64,000 nt of DNA from an uncultured Desulfuromonadales bacterium (lineage in GTDB: Bacteria > Desulfobacterota > Desulfuromonadia > Geobacterales > Pseudopelobacteraceae): assembly GCA_903868145.1 (NCBI GenBank), contig CAIPTY010000071.1:102074-166073 (forward strand). Direction: 5' to 3'. Within the stretch, counting starts at the first letter, position 1. Each line of letters opens with the position of its first letter. Positions 51,564-64,000 of the stretch are shown here, in pieces. The notes beneath the pieces are model-generated. The model was not told where the DNA came from. It ran no database searches and was given only the letters and a program-made list of their open reading frames with translations. The position numbers were made by a program, and so were the translations under genes.

Positions 51564-53045
51564 CTACGGCAGCTCGGTAGACCCCATCAGATAGCGGTCG
51601 CACTCCCGCGCGGCCCCCCGTCCTTCATTGAAAGCCCACACGACGAGACTCTGACCGCGACGACAGTCGCCGGCGGCGAATACACCCAACTGACTGGTGG
51701 CAAACTTCCCGTGGTCGGCCTTGATGGTGCTGCGGGGATCGCGTTCCAGTCCGAATGAATCAATCAGGGACTGTTCCGGCCCCAGGAAGCCCATGGCAAG
51801 CAGCACCAGTTGGGCGGGGCGGTTCTGTTCGGTTCCGGGAACCGGTTTCGGAACAAACTGACCTTTCTCATTCTTTTCCCATACCACCTCAACGGTATGA
51901 ACCGCCTTGACATGGCCGTTTTCATCATCTTCAAACCGTGTTGCCGTCGTCAGATAGGTACGGGGATCGGCTCCAAACTTCGCGGCCGCCTCCTCCTGGC
52001 CATAGTCCATTTTATGAACCTTGGGCCACTCCGGCCATGGGTTGTCAGAGGCACGCTGATCGGGCGATCGGGGCATGATTTCCAGTTGTGTTACCGTCGC
52101 GCAGCAATGGCGCAACGAAGTGCCGACACAGTCTGTGCCGGTGTCGCCGCCACCAATGATGATAACGTCCCTGCCCCGGGCAGAAATCATATCTACGCCA
52201 TTGTCAAGCAGTGCCCGGGTATTGGCGGTCAGAAAATCCATGGCAAAGTGAATTCCCTTCAGTCCACGCCCTTCAATGGGCAGGTCGCGCGGGACAGTGG
52301 CCCCGGTGGTAAGAAGAACGGCATCGTACTCGGCCCTGATTTTATCAACCGTAAAATCGCGGCTGCCGACATCAACATTGCAGATGAAAGTGATTCCCTC
52401 CGCTTCCATCAGTTTGATGCGCCTGAGCAGCACCTTGCGTTTGTCCAGCTTCATATTGGGGATGCCGAACATCAGAAGCCCGCCGGGCAGATCAGCACGC
52501 TCATACACGGTTACTGAATGGCCGGCCTTATTGAGCTGTGCAGCCGCCGAAAGGCCGGCAGGGCCGGAACCGACGACCGCCACCTTCTTGCCGGTACGCA
52601 CCGGAGGCAGGGCAGGCACGATCCAGCCTTCGTCAAAGCCTCGTTCAACAATGCTGACCTCTATGTTCTTGATCGTGACTGCGGGATCAATCATACCGAG
52701 AGTGCAGGAACCTTCACAGGGCGCCGGACAGACGCGGCCGGTAAACTCGGGGAAATTATTGGTTTTGTGCAGCCGCTCCAGTGCCTGCCTCCAGAGATTC
52801 CGGTATACCAGATCGTTCCACTCAGGGATCAGGTTGTTGATCGGGCAGCCACTGGCCATGCCGCTGATGAGCACACCGGTATGGCAGAACGGTATGCCGC
52901 AGTCCATGCAGCGGGCGCCCTGTGTACGCAAGGCATCGTCAGACAGATGAAGATGGAACTCATCCCAATCGCCGATTCGTTCAAGCGGCTCCCTGTCGGC
53001 GGGGATTTCGCGCGTGTATTCCATGAATCCGGTTGTTTTTCCCAT
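51564..53045 (-). CDS. gltD: Glutamate synthase (NADPH) small subunit GltD
   Basis: 493 residues. Cysteine clusters near the N-terminus ([21 protein letters not shown]) bind Fe-S; FAD site [12 protein letters not shown] and NADPH site [11 protein letters not shown] follow. It passes electrons from NADPH to GltB. It lies 35 bp after gltB on the same strand. Confidence 0.95.
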   Translation of the reverse strand: MGKTTGFMEYTREIPADREPLERIGDWDEFHLHLSDDALRTQGARCMDCGIPFCHTGVLISGMASGCPINNLIPEWNDLVYRNLWRQALERLHKTNNFPEFTGRVCPAPCEGSCTLGMIDPAVTIKNIEVSIVERGFDEGWIVPALPPVRTGKKVAVVGSGPAGLSAAAQLNKAGHSVTVYERADLPGGLLMFGIPNMKLDKRKVLLRRIKLMEAEGITFICNVDVGSRDFTVDKIRAEYDAVLLTTGATVPRDLPIEGRGLKGIHFAMDFLTANTRALLDNGVDMISARGRDVIIIGGGDTGTDCVGTSLRHCCATVTQLEIMPRSPDQRASDNPWPEWPKVHKMDYGQEEAAAKFGADPRTYLTTATRFEDDENGHVKAVHTVEVVWEKNEKGQFVPKPVPGTEQNRPAQLVLLAMGFLGPEQSLIDSFGLERDPRSTIKADHGKFATSQLGVFAAGDCRRGQSLVVWAFNEGRGAARECDRYLMGSTELP

Positions 53046-53080
53046 AATTAATTCCTATATCCGTAACAAAATTAAATTGT

Positions 53081-57673
<4,593 letters not shown>

Positions 57674-57812
57674 GTGCCAGCCTTCGCGTAAGGGTGTCTC
57701 TACGCACCGTGTATGCCGGATGCGTGAACTTGGTACTCTAACCTTGAACAGGTAATTTTTCAACACATAATGAGGAGATTCGATGAAATTTCTGGTGAGT
57801 TTATGCCGGAAC

Positions 57813-59333
57813 TCAGGCGGAAAAATGTCGTTCAATAGCCTCAGCCAACTCAACCAGCGTGTACTCATGGGGCTCGATATCAACTTTCAGCCCCAGCTCG
57901 CGACAGGTGCCTGAGGTTATCGGACCTATGGAAGCGACCGCAACTCCTTTCAGCATATCAACCAGCAGATCAGCCCCCAGCATCTGGGTCAGGTTATGGA
58001 CAGTTGACGAAGAAGTGAAGGTAATACAATCCACTGAACGCTTTTCCAGGGCAAAAATGGCTTCGGGGGAGAGGCGGTCGGGAAGAATATTCCGGTAGGC
58101 TACCGGTGTTGTCACACGGGCTCCCAGTTTTTCCAGTTCCTGTGGAATGATCTCGCGCGCCCGGTCGGCACGGGGATACAGTATTTTCTTACCGGAGATA
58201 TCGATTCCGGAAAATGAGGCAACAACACCTTCCGCCTTATAGTCTGCCGGCACCAGATCACAGCGGATACCGAAGCCGCGGGCCGCCTCGGCCGTTTTCG
58301 GCCCTACCGCACATACCTTGCACCCCCCCAGCGCGCGGGCATCCAGCCCGAGAGCATCAAGACGGTGAAAAAAGAAGCGGACGGCATTCCCCGACGTGAG
58401 TACGAGCCAGCTGAATCCTGACAATGAGGAGATCGCTGCATCCAGTCCGTCCCAGCTTTCGGGTTCCACCAGCTCGATGGTAGGGCACTCCAGCACCGAT
58501 GCCCCCAGTCTGGCCAGCAGGGAGCTGAACTCTCCGGCCTGGTCGGCGGCACGGGTGACAATAATTTTTCGACCGGAGAGAGGACGGTTATCGAACCAGC
58601 GCAGCCGCTCCCGCAGCCCCACCACATCCCCCACGATAGTCACCGCCGGAGGCTTGAAACCGGCCGCTTCGGCCTTGTCGGCGATATCGGCAATTGTTCC
58701 GGTCACAACCTGCTGTCCGGACGTTGTAGCCCACCTCACCAGAGCCACCGGTGTCTGAGGGGCTCTGCCATGTTCGATCATACGATCCATGCTGCGGCGC
58801 AGTGTCGTAATCCCCATGTAGAACACAACCGTCCCGCCGCCAAGCGAGAGGCGATCCCAGTCGATGGCCGACTCGTCCTTACCCTTGCCCTCCTGACCGG
58901 TTACGAATGCCACCGAAGCGGTAAAGTCCCGGTGGGTCAGGGGTATACCGGCATACGCGGCAGCCCCCAGGGCAGCGGTCACGCCGGGAATGATTTCAAA
59001 GGGAACCCCCGCTTCACGAAGGGCTTCACACTCCTCGCCCCCCCTGCCGAACACGAAGGGGTCACCCCCCTTGAGCCGAACCACAACCCTTCCCGCGAGC
59101 CCTTTTTCCACCAGCAGGCGATTGATCTCGTCCTGATCCTGGTTGTGCCTGCCGCCTATCTTTCCAGCGTAGATCCGTTCGGCATCTTCCGGTGCGTAGT
59201 TAAGCAGCTGCTCATTGGCAAGGTAGTCATACACCACCACCTGAGCCATCTGAAGGCACTCCCTGCCGCGCAGGGTAAGCAGCCCCGGATCACCGGGCCC
59301 GGCTCCGACCAGATACACGATTCCGCTATGCAT
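57813..59333 (-). CDS. Uroporphyrinogen-III C-methyltransferase/synthase fusion (CobA-HemD)
   Basis: 506 residues from ATG 59333, which overlaps the hemC stop. Residues 1-~250 form the SAM-dependent methyltransferase CobA/SUMT ([31 protein letters not shown]). Residues ~255-506 form uroporphyrinogen-III synthase HemD ([34 protein letters not shown]). It cyclises hydroxymethylbilane and methylates the product to precorrin-2. Last gene of the tetrapyrrole operon. Confidence 0.95.
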   Translation of the reverse strand: MHSGIVYLVGAGPGDPGLLTLRGRECLQMAQVVVYDYLANEQLLNYAPEDAERIYAGKIGGRHNQDQDEINRLLVEKGLAGRVVVRLKGGDPFVFGRGGEECEALREAGVPFEIIPGVTAALGAAAYAGIPLTHRDFTASVAFVTGQEGKGKDESAIDWDRLSLGGGTVVFYMGITTLRRSMDRMIEHGRAPQTPVALVRWATTSGQQVVTGTIADIADKAEAAGFKPPAVTIVGDVVGLRERLRWFDNRPLSGRKIIVTRAADQAGEFSSLLARLGASVLECPTIELVEPESWDGLDAAISSLSGFSWLVLTSGNAVRFFFHRLDALGLDARALGGCKVCAVGPKTAEAARGFGIRCDLVPADYKAEGVVASFSGIDISGKKILYPRADRAREIIPQELEKLGARVTTPVAYRNILPDRLSPEAIFALEKRSVDCITFTSSSTVHNLTQMLGADLLVDMLKGVAVASIGPITSGTCRELGLKVDIEPHEYTLVELAEAIERHFSA

Positions 59334-60264
59334 CGAGTTCTCTCTTGTACACTTCTTCCAGGATCTGGCGCCCACCCTGATCAAGCAGCCGTTCGGCCAG
59401 GCGAATGCCGAGCTGTTCCGCCTCGGTTATGCTGCCGCTCACTTCCCCCCTGACGGACGTGCTGCCGTCAACTGCGGCAATGAAGCCGACCAGTCGCAAC
59501 TGATCGCCCTCCACCGTTCCGTGTGCAGCAATCGGAACCTGGCATCCTCCCTCGCATCGTTTAAGCAGCGCACGTTCGGCCCGTACTGCAGCGCTGGTTT
59601 GCGGGTGGTTAAAAAATGCAATCGTCTCCTTGATTTCACTATTATCAAGCCGGCACTCAATGCCCAGTGCACCCTGACCGATGGCCGGTATGGAGAGATC
59701 GACATCCAGGTATTCCGCCACCTTTTCGGTGAAACCGAGCCGTTTCAGTCCGGCAGCGGCCAGAATAACAGCATCCAGCCTGTCCTCATCAAGCTTGCGG
59801 ATACGGGTTTCCACGTTGCCGCGGATAATGCACATCTGCAGGTCGGGGCGCACCCTGAGCAGCTGTGCCTGACGGCGCAGAGCACTGGTGCCGATGCGGG
59901 CCCCCTGAGGAAGATCGGAGAATTTGACATTTCGGGAGATAACGGCGTCACGCGGGTCTTCACGCTCGGTAATGCAGTACAGACCCAGGCCATCCGGGAA
60001 ATCGGTCGGCACGTCCTTCATACTGTGCACGGCGATATCGATCTCATCCCGCAGCATGGCTTCTTCGATCTCCTTGACAAAAAGACCCTTGCCGCCCACC
60101 TGGGCCAGAGGAACATCGAGGATTTTGTCACCAATGGTCTTGATCTTGGTGAGGGTTACTTCCATGCCGGGATATCTCTGCTCCAGCTCTGACTTGACCC
60201 AGTTGGCCTGCCAGAGCGCCAGTTGACTGGCGCGGGTGCCGATTCGTAGTTGTTTGGGGGGCAT
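59326..60264 (-). CDS. hemC: Hydroxymethylbilane synthase (porphobilinogen deaminase)
   Basis: 312 residues from ATG 60264 (GGAGAA ribosome site; the upstream frame is not needed). N-terminal LRIGTRASQLALWQA, VHSMKDVPTD, and EGGCQVP with the dipyrromethane-bearing cysteine. It polymerises four porphobilinogens to hydroxymethylbilane. Overlaps the following cobA-hemD gene. Confidence 0.96.
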   Translation of the reverse strand: MPPKQLRIGTRASQLALWQANWVKSELEQRYPGMEVTLTKIKTIGDKILDVPLAQVGGKGLFVKEIEEAMLRDEIDIAVHSMKDVPTDFPDGLGLYCITEREDPRDAVISRNVKFSDLPQGARIGTSALRRQAQLLRVRPDLQMCIIRGNVETRIRKLDEDRLDAVILAAAGLKRLGFTEKVAEYLDVDLSIPAIGQGALGIECRLDNSEIKETIAFFNHPQTSAAVRAERALLKRCEGGCQVPIAAHGTVEGDQLRLVGFIAAVDGSTSVRGEVSGSITEAEQLGIRLAERLLDQGGRQILEEVYKRELDA

Positions 60265-60307
60265 GATGTTCTCCGTTTCGTATATTTTGCATTTCATAAC
60301 TGATCCG

Positions 60308-61000
60308 TCAAACCAGCACCGGCAGGCGCTCCGTAAGCCGGATATCCTGCGGCGTAACAAGCGCGCGGTAGGCCAGCGCCTCAACGCCGTTTTCCAGCGC
60401 CAGTCGCAATAATCGCCCGTACTCGGGGTCGATCAGGTCGGCCGGCGAGACCGAGCAGCCGTCACCGCGCTGAACGGTGAAAAATATCACGCCGCGATCA
60501 CCTTCCCGCACCACCCGCATGAGCTCATTGAGATGCTTTTGGCCTCTGGTGGTGACGGCATCGGGGAAGAGCGCCCTTCCATGCTCGACCAGGGTTACGT
60601 TCTTTACTTCCACGAAGCAGCGTCCGGCAGAACCTTCCAGCAACAGGTCGATACGGCTGTGCTCACCGTAAGGAACTTCAGGGCGGATGGTTTCAAATCC
60701 CTGCAACTCAGGCACGGCTCCGTTTTCAATCGCCTCCCGCACCAGGCGGTTTGGGTGCCCGGTGTTGATCCCGGCCCAGCAGCCGTCAGCCTCTACCAGC
60801 TCCCAGGTAAAGGGGTATTTTCTCCCACAGTTTTCACTGCGGGAAAGCATCACCCTGCTGCCGGTGATGGCACACCCTTTCATACTGCCGGAATTTGGAC
60901 AGTGGACGGTGATGACACTGCCATCCGGGAGTTGCACGTCTGCCAGAAAACGCTTGTAGCGTTTGATCAGATGCCCTTCAAGAAGGGTCGGAAGCTTCAC
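60308..61000 (-). CDS. sfsA: SfsA family protein
   Basis: 230 residues, GTG start sharing one base with the hemA stop. SfsA motifs: RYKRFLADVQLPDG, HCPNSGSM, RIDLLLEG and CFVEVKNVTLV (nuclease-like Glu/Lys). Named for sugar-fermentation stimulation in E. coli; probably a DNA-binding nuclease-like protein. Its tight place inside the heme operon, between hemA and hemC, is unusual. Confidence 0.9.
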   Translation of the reverse strand: MKLPTLLEGHLIKRYKRFLADVQLPDGSVITVHCPNSGSMKGCAITGSRVMLSRSENCGRKYPFTWELVEADGCWAGINTGHPNRLVREAIENGAVPELQGFETIRPEVPYGEHSRIDLLLEGSAGRCFVEVKNVTLVEHGRALFPDAVTTRGQKHLNELMRVVREGDRGVIFFTVQRGDGCSVSPADLIDPEYGRLLRLALENGVEALAYRALVTPQDIRLTERLPVLV

Positions 61001-62301
61001 TACTCTTCCAAGGCCAGCTCATCATCATCCTGTCGGCTGGTCTGCAGGTCGAAAAGCTGGCGCAGGGCATCCACATAGAGATCGACACGCCCACCCTGCC
61101 CGGCCTGTTTGAGCGCCGATGTCGGTGAATGCAGCAGCTTGTTCATGATGGCCATGGTCAGAGCATCCATGCGCTTCTCGGCATCGGCAGGAAGATCCTT
61201 CCATCCTGAAACCGTTTTCTCCAGCTCGGCTCGCCTGATTTCGTCAAACCTGTTTCGCAGGGCGACAATGGTGGGTGTCACACCCAGTGATGAGAGCCAT
61301 TTGAAAAACTGTCCGATCTCCTGCTCAATTATCTCCTCGGCCTTTTCGGCCTCAAGGCTGCGCTGGGCCAGATTGGCCTGCACGATCTCCTGCAGGTCGT
61401 CCACGGTAAAAAGATAGGCGTTGTCAACATCCTCGACCTTCTGATCGATATCTCGCGGCACAGCGATGTCGATAAAAAACATCGGTTTGAACCTGCGCTT
61501 TCTGATGACCTCCTCGACATCCTTCGGCCCGATGATGGTGTGGGGCGCGCCGGTTGACGAGAGTACGATGTCCGCGCGGTGCAGGTGATCGAGCAGCTCC
61601 TCGAAACGGACCGCCTCACCGGCAAAGTCATCGGCCAGCCGTTCGGCGCGCTCGAAGGTGCGGTTGGTGACCATCACACCCTTGGCGCCGCTGTTGATAA
61701 AATGCTTGGCGGCCAGTTCACACATTTCTCCGGCACCGATCAGCATCACAGTCTTTTCGGAGAGGTCACCCAGAATCTTTTTGGCCAGTTCGACGGCAGC
61801 AAAAGCGACGGACACGGCTGATGAAGCGATCTTCGTTTCCGTACGTACCCGTTTTGCCACGGAAAAGGCTTTGTGCAGAAAACGGTTGAGGATGATACCG
61901 GATGTCTTGTATTCCGCAGCGTAGCCGTAGGATGTCTTTATCTGTCCCAGAATCTGCGGTTCGCCGACTACGAGTGAATCCAGGCTGGAAGCTACCCGGA
62001 AGACATGGCGGATGGCAGCTTCGGAATGATAGGCATACAGGTGTGATTCCAGGTTTTCAATCGGGATCCGGTGGTGAGCCGCCAGGAAACGCTTGATACG
62101 TGCGATTCCCCCCGCAATGTCGTGGGTTGTTGCATAGATTTCAACCCGGTTGCAGGTGGAAACAATCACGCCCTCAACAATGTCATCAAGTGCAATCAGG
62201 TCACGCAAGGGTTTTTCGATCAGGTTTGGGGAAAAAGCCACCTTTTCCCTGATCTCAACTGTAGCGGTCTTGTGTGAAAGACCGATGACGATAATATTCA
62301 T
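61000..62301 (-). CDS. hemA: Glutamyl-tRNA reductase
   Basis: 433 residues. [14 protein letters not shown] at the start, catalytic cysteine in [11 protein letters not shown] (about residue 50), NADPH site [13 protein letters not shown], and a C-terminal dimerisation helix domain. First committed step to 5-aminolevulinate by the C5 route. It follows ccsA by 46 bp and runs directly into sfsA. Confidence 0.96.
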   Translation of the reverse strand: MNIIVIGLSHKTATVEIREKVAFSPNLIEKPLRDLIALDDIVEGVIVSTCNRVEIYATTHDIAGGIARIKRFLAAHHRIPIENLESHLYAYHSEAAIRHVFRVASSLDSLVVGEPQILGQIKTSYGYAAEYKTSGIILNRFLHKAFSVAKRVRTETKIASSAVSVAFAAVELAKKILGDLSEKTVMLIGAGEMCELAAKHFINSGAKGVMVTNRTFERAERLADDFAGEAVRFEELLDHLHRADIVLSSTGAPHTIIGPKDVEEVIRKRRFKPMFFIDIAVPRDIDQKVEDVDNAYLFTVDDLQEIVQANLAQRSLEAEKAEEIIEQEIGQFFKWLSSLGVTPTIVALRNRFDEIRRAELEKTVSGWKDLPADAEKRMDALTMAIMNKLLHSPTSALKQAGQGGRVDLYVDALRQLFDLQTSRQDDDELALEE

Positions 62302-62347
62302 TGGGCAGAGGATTCCATTACAAATATCAGGAGTGACATATCACGGT

Positions 62348-63148
62348 TTACCAGGTAACACTGTGCTTCATGCCGAAAAAGGTGATCAGCAGGACAATGA
62401 AGCCAACGATGGAAAGAATTGCGGCCCGCTTCCCGCGCCAGCCGATGGTCAGACGCCCGTGCAGCAAGGCCGCATAGATGAACCAGGTAATAAGCGACCA
62501 GGTCTGCTTGGGATCCCAGACCCAGTAGCTTCCCATCGCTTTCTCCGACCAGATTGCTCCGGAGATGATGGCAACAGTCAGCAGGGGAAAACCGATCGCA
62601 AAACAGCGATAGCTGATTTCGTCAAGGGTTTCCAAAGGCGGAAGCTTCTGGAACAGCGCTCCAAAATGCTTCGTTTTGAGGAAATGCCTTTGAATCAGGT
62701 ATATCACGGCAACACCAAAGGCTATGGTGAAAGCGGCATAGCTGATAAAGGCCAGCAGGGCATGAATCCAGAACCAGTTACTTTGAAGAATCGGAGGAAG
62801 TTGACGCGCGCCGCCATGCAAAGTGCTGGCGACACTCAGCATCAGAAGAACCACCGGTGTGACGAACGAGCCGAGCGTCGTTACCTTGTAACGGCGCTCG
62901 AAGATAAGGAAGGCAACAACAACCATGAGGCTGAAAAATGACAGTGATTCCTGCATGTTGGTAAGCGGCAGGTGCTTTTCAGTACTGGCCAGATGGACGG
63001 TGGAAAGGATGTGGGCGATGCACCCGCTGACAAGCAGTCGACTGGCCCATCGAGTCAGTTTTTCAGACGTGCGTATCAGGCAGGCAAGATACACCATCGT
63101 GGCAACGCCATAGAGTCCCAGGGTAAGGGAGAAGAAAAAGTGCGTCAT
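62348..63148 (-). CDS. Cytochrome c biogenesis protein CcsA/HemX-type
   Basis: 266 residues, eight membrane helices. The tryptophan-rich WWD-type motif SYWVWDPKQTWSL (about residues 208-220) and conserved histidines bind heme for export and ligation to apocytochrome c. It is the CcsA half of the Ccs (System II) machinery; CcsB is not in view. Placed at the head of the heme operon as in many Geobacter-like genomes. Its ATG overlaps the upstream stop (ATGA). Confidence 0.92.
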   Translation of the reverse strand: MTHFFFSLTLGLYGVATMVYLACLIRTSEKLTRWASRLLVSGCIAHILSTVHLASTEKHLPLTNMQESLSFFSLMVVVAFLIFERRYKVTTLGSFVTPVVLLMLSVASTLHGGARQLPPILQSNWFWIHALLAFISYAAFTIAFGVAVIYLIQRHFLKTKHFGALFQKLPPLETLDEISYRCFAIGFPLLTVAIISGAIWSEKAMGSYWVWDPKQTWSLITWFIYAALLHGRLTIGWRGKRAAILSIVGFIVLLITFFGMKHSVTW

Positions 63149-63741
63149 GAAACCCGTTCCTTATTATTCATAAACTCACTCATAATTTCGCCGGATCTTG
63201 AGCGTAAAAACGCGCTATTGTATGTGCTGGGTGTCCCTTCCGTCAACAGCTTTTCTCGCTCTGCCGCAAGCCGCTCCAGCATCATGCCGTATTCTTCATT
63301 GATGACCGTGGCGATAAGATCCCTGATTTCGGAAGCGAATGCCGGGCACTTCCCCTGTGTGGACACGCCAATCTCCAGATTGCCGCGCCGCAGCATTGCC
63401 GGAAACGAACAGTTTCCTTTCTCCGGCCTATCCGTTACAACAGCCAGTATGCGGCGCTGCCGGGCATCAGCGGCAATTCGCTGATTGACCTCGCCGTCGT
63501 TCGTGGCAGCAACTACCAGAAAAATATCTTCCATATCCCTGCTCTCGTAACACCGCTTCCGTAGAGATATTGCGCCAGACTCTTCCAGAGCCGCAATTCC
63601 GGCAGTCACCTCCGGCGCAACAACGGACACGTCAGCACCGGACTCCATTAATGTCCGGATTTTACGTTCGGCAACCCGCCCCCCCCCTGCAACCAGCACA
63701 GGCAGGCTTTTCATGTCTATGTTCAGCGCCAGATGCGACAT
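63145..63741 (-). CDS. Precorrin-2 dehydrogenase/sirohydrochlorin ferrochelatase (Met8/CysG-N-like)
   Basis: 198 residues from ATG 63741 behind GAGGGAGG (the upstream ATG at 63792 is less likely). NAD-binding [27 protein letters not shown] and [12 protein letters not shown] match the Met8p/CysG N-terminal fold. It oxidises precorrin-2 to sirohydrochlorin and may insert iron to give siroheme. It works on the product of cobA-hemD at the other end of the operon. Confidence 0.92.
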   Translation of the reverse strand: MSHLALNIDMKSLPVLVAGGGRVAERKIRTLMESGADVSVVAPEVTAGIAALEESGAISLRKRCYESRDMEDIFLVVAATNDGEVNQRIAADARQRRILAVVTDRPEKGNCSFPAMLRRGNLEIGVSTQGKCPAFASEIRDLIATVINEEYGMMLERLAAEREKLLTEGTPSTYNSAFLRSRSGEIMSEFMNNKERVS

Positions 63742-63884
63742 CAATCCTCCCTCAATGTTACGCAGCATACCCCTATCCGGGCAGCATTTCAACTAAACGC
63801 CCCGCCCCGGAGTTTGCGCTTGATTTTTTCATCGCCTGGTATATCATCCGCACAACGTAAATTTCATCAAAGGAGACATATCAA

Positions 63885-64000
63885 TATGACCAGTGAAAAA
63901 GTAGTGACTTTTAGCGATGCCAATTTTGATCGTGAAGTTTTGCAATCGGACGTACCTGTCCTTGTTGACTTTTGGGCCACCTGGTGCGGCCCCTGCAAAA
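63885..64000 (+). CDS. trxA: Thioredoxin (5' end, cut by window edge)
   Basis: ATG 63885 has AAAGGAG about 10 bases upstream. The visible 38 residues contain [14 protein letters not shown], the thioredoxin active site with the redox CGPC. The rest lies beyond the window. Divergent from the Met8-like gene. It could be the reductant for the thioredoxin-coupled ArsC at 43 kb (inference). Confidence 0.95.

Noticed and set aside
57674..57883. N-terminal 70-residue extension of GltB
   Set aside because: The GltB family starts with the short propeptide before HDACGVGF; the extension is unlike the family and overlaps the 3' end of the cobA-hemD gene.

Overview
The window reads as a chromosome segment of a Geobacter/Pelobacter-type member of the Desulfuromonadales (inference). 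It carries the carboxynorspermidine route to polyamines, a short DksA behind radA, a hemA-hemC-cobA/hemD cluster headed by ccsA and a Met8-like gene, several GGDEF/EAL/CBS/SpoIIE signalling proteins and a full C-P lyase operon. Coding density is high, with about 60 supportable protein genes, one tRNA-Pro and no rRNA, CRISPR array or prophage. Both ends are cut: a flavodoxin-family gene at base 1 and trxA at base 64000.

Layout. 0-3.4 kb: redox enzymes, tRNA-Pro(CGG), and radA-dksA-histidine kinase. 4.8-7.3 kb: polyamine pair (carboxynorspermidine dehydrogenase and decarboxylase). 7.4-11.7 kb: polyphosphate-related cluster (ppx, CHAD protein, sixA), then a DUF155 membrane protein and small proteins. 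11.8-17.8 kb: two lipoprotein metallophosphoesterases, a lipid kinase and a secreted TIM-barrel-like protein. 18-23.4 kb: CBS-SpoIIE phosphatase, HATPase, STAS protein, a 48-residue protein and a PHP-glycosyltransferase fusion. 23.4-26 kb: GGDEF-EAL-CBS-GGDEF protein. 26.2-36 kb: phnCDE-GNAT-phnGHIJKLM plus a TIM-barrel gene. 36.2-43.7 kb: MGDG-synthase-like glycosyltransferase with a membrane partner, a CorA-like transporter, ppk, ornithine decarboxylase and arsC. 44-47 kb: PIN-PhoH ATPase and an inserted DUF4143 ATPase. 46.9-51 kb: GH3 protein, alpha/beta hydrolase, YihY. 51-57.7 kb: hup and gltBD. 57.8-63.7 kb: tetrapyrrole and cytochrome c biogenesis. 63.9 kb: trxA.

The unifying signal is phosphorus. 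Six intergenic sites share one architecture: a 7-mer ending roughly in GCAAC/GCAAT or GTAAT, 4 bp, a 7-mer NTGTAAC, 6-7 bp, then a -10 close to RTGCTA. The 11-bp period is that of PhoB-binding Pho boxes. They precede the CBS-SpoIIE operon, the PHP-glycosyltransferase, phnC, the MGDG-like glycosyltransferase, the small gene plus ppk, and the hydrolase-GH3 operon. Weaker look-alikes precede the metallophosphoesterases, the lipid kinase, the GGDEF/EAL gene and yihY. My reading (inference) is a phosphate-starvation regulon that combines phosphonate scavenging, phosphatases, polyphosphate handling, probable replacement of phospholipid by glycolipid, and an uncharacterised hydrolase-GH3 pair that may make a phosphorus-free amide or ester product.
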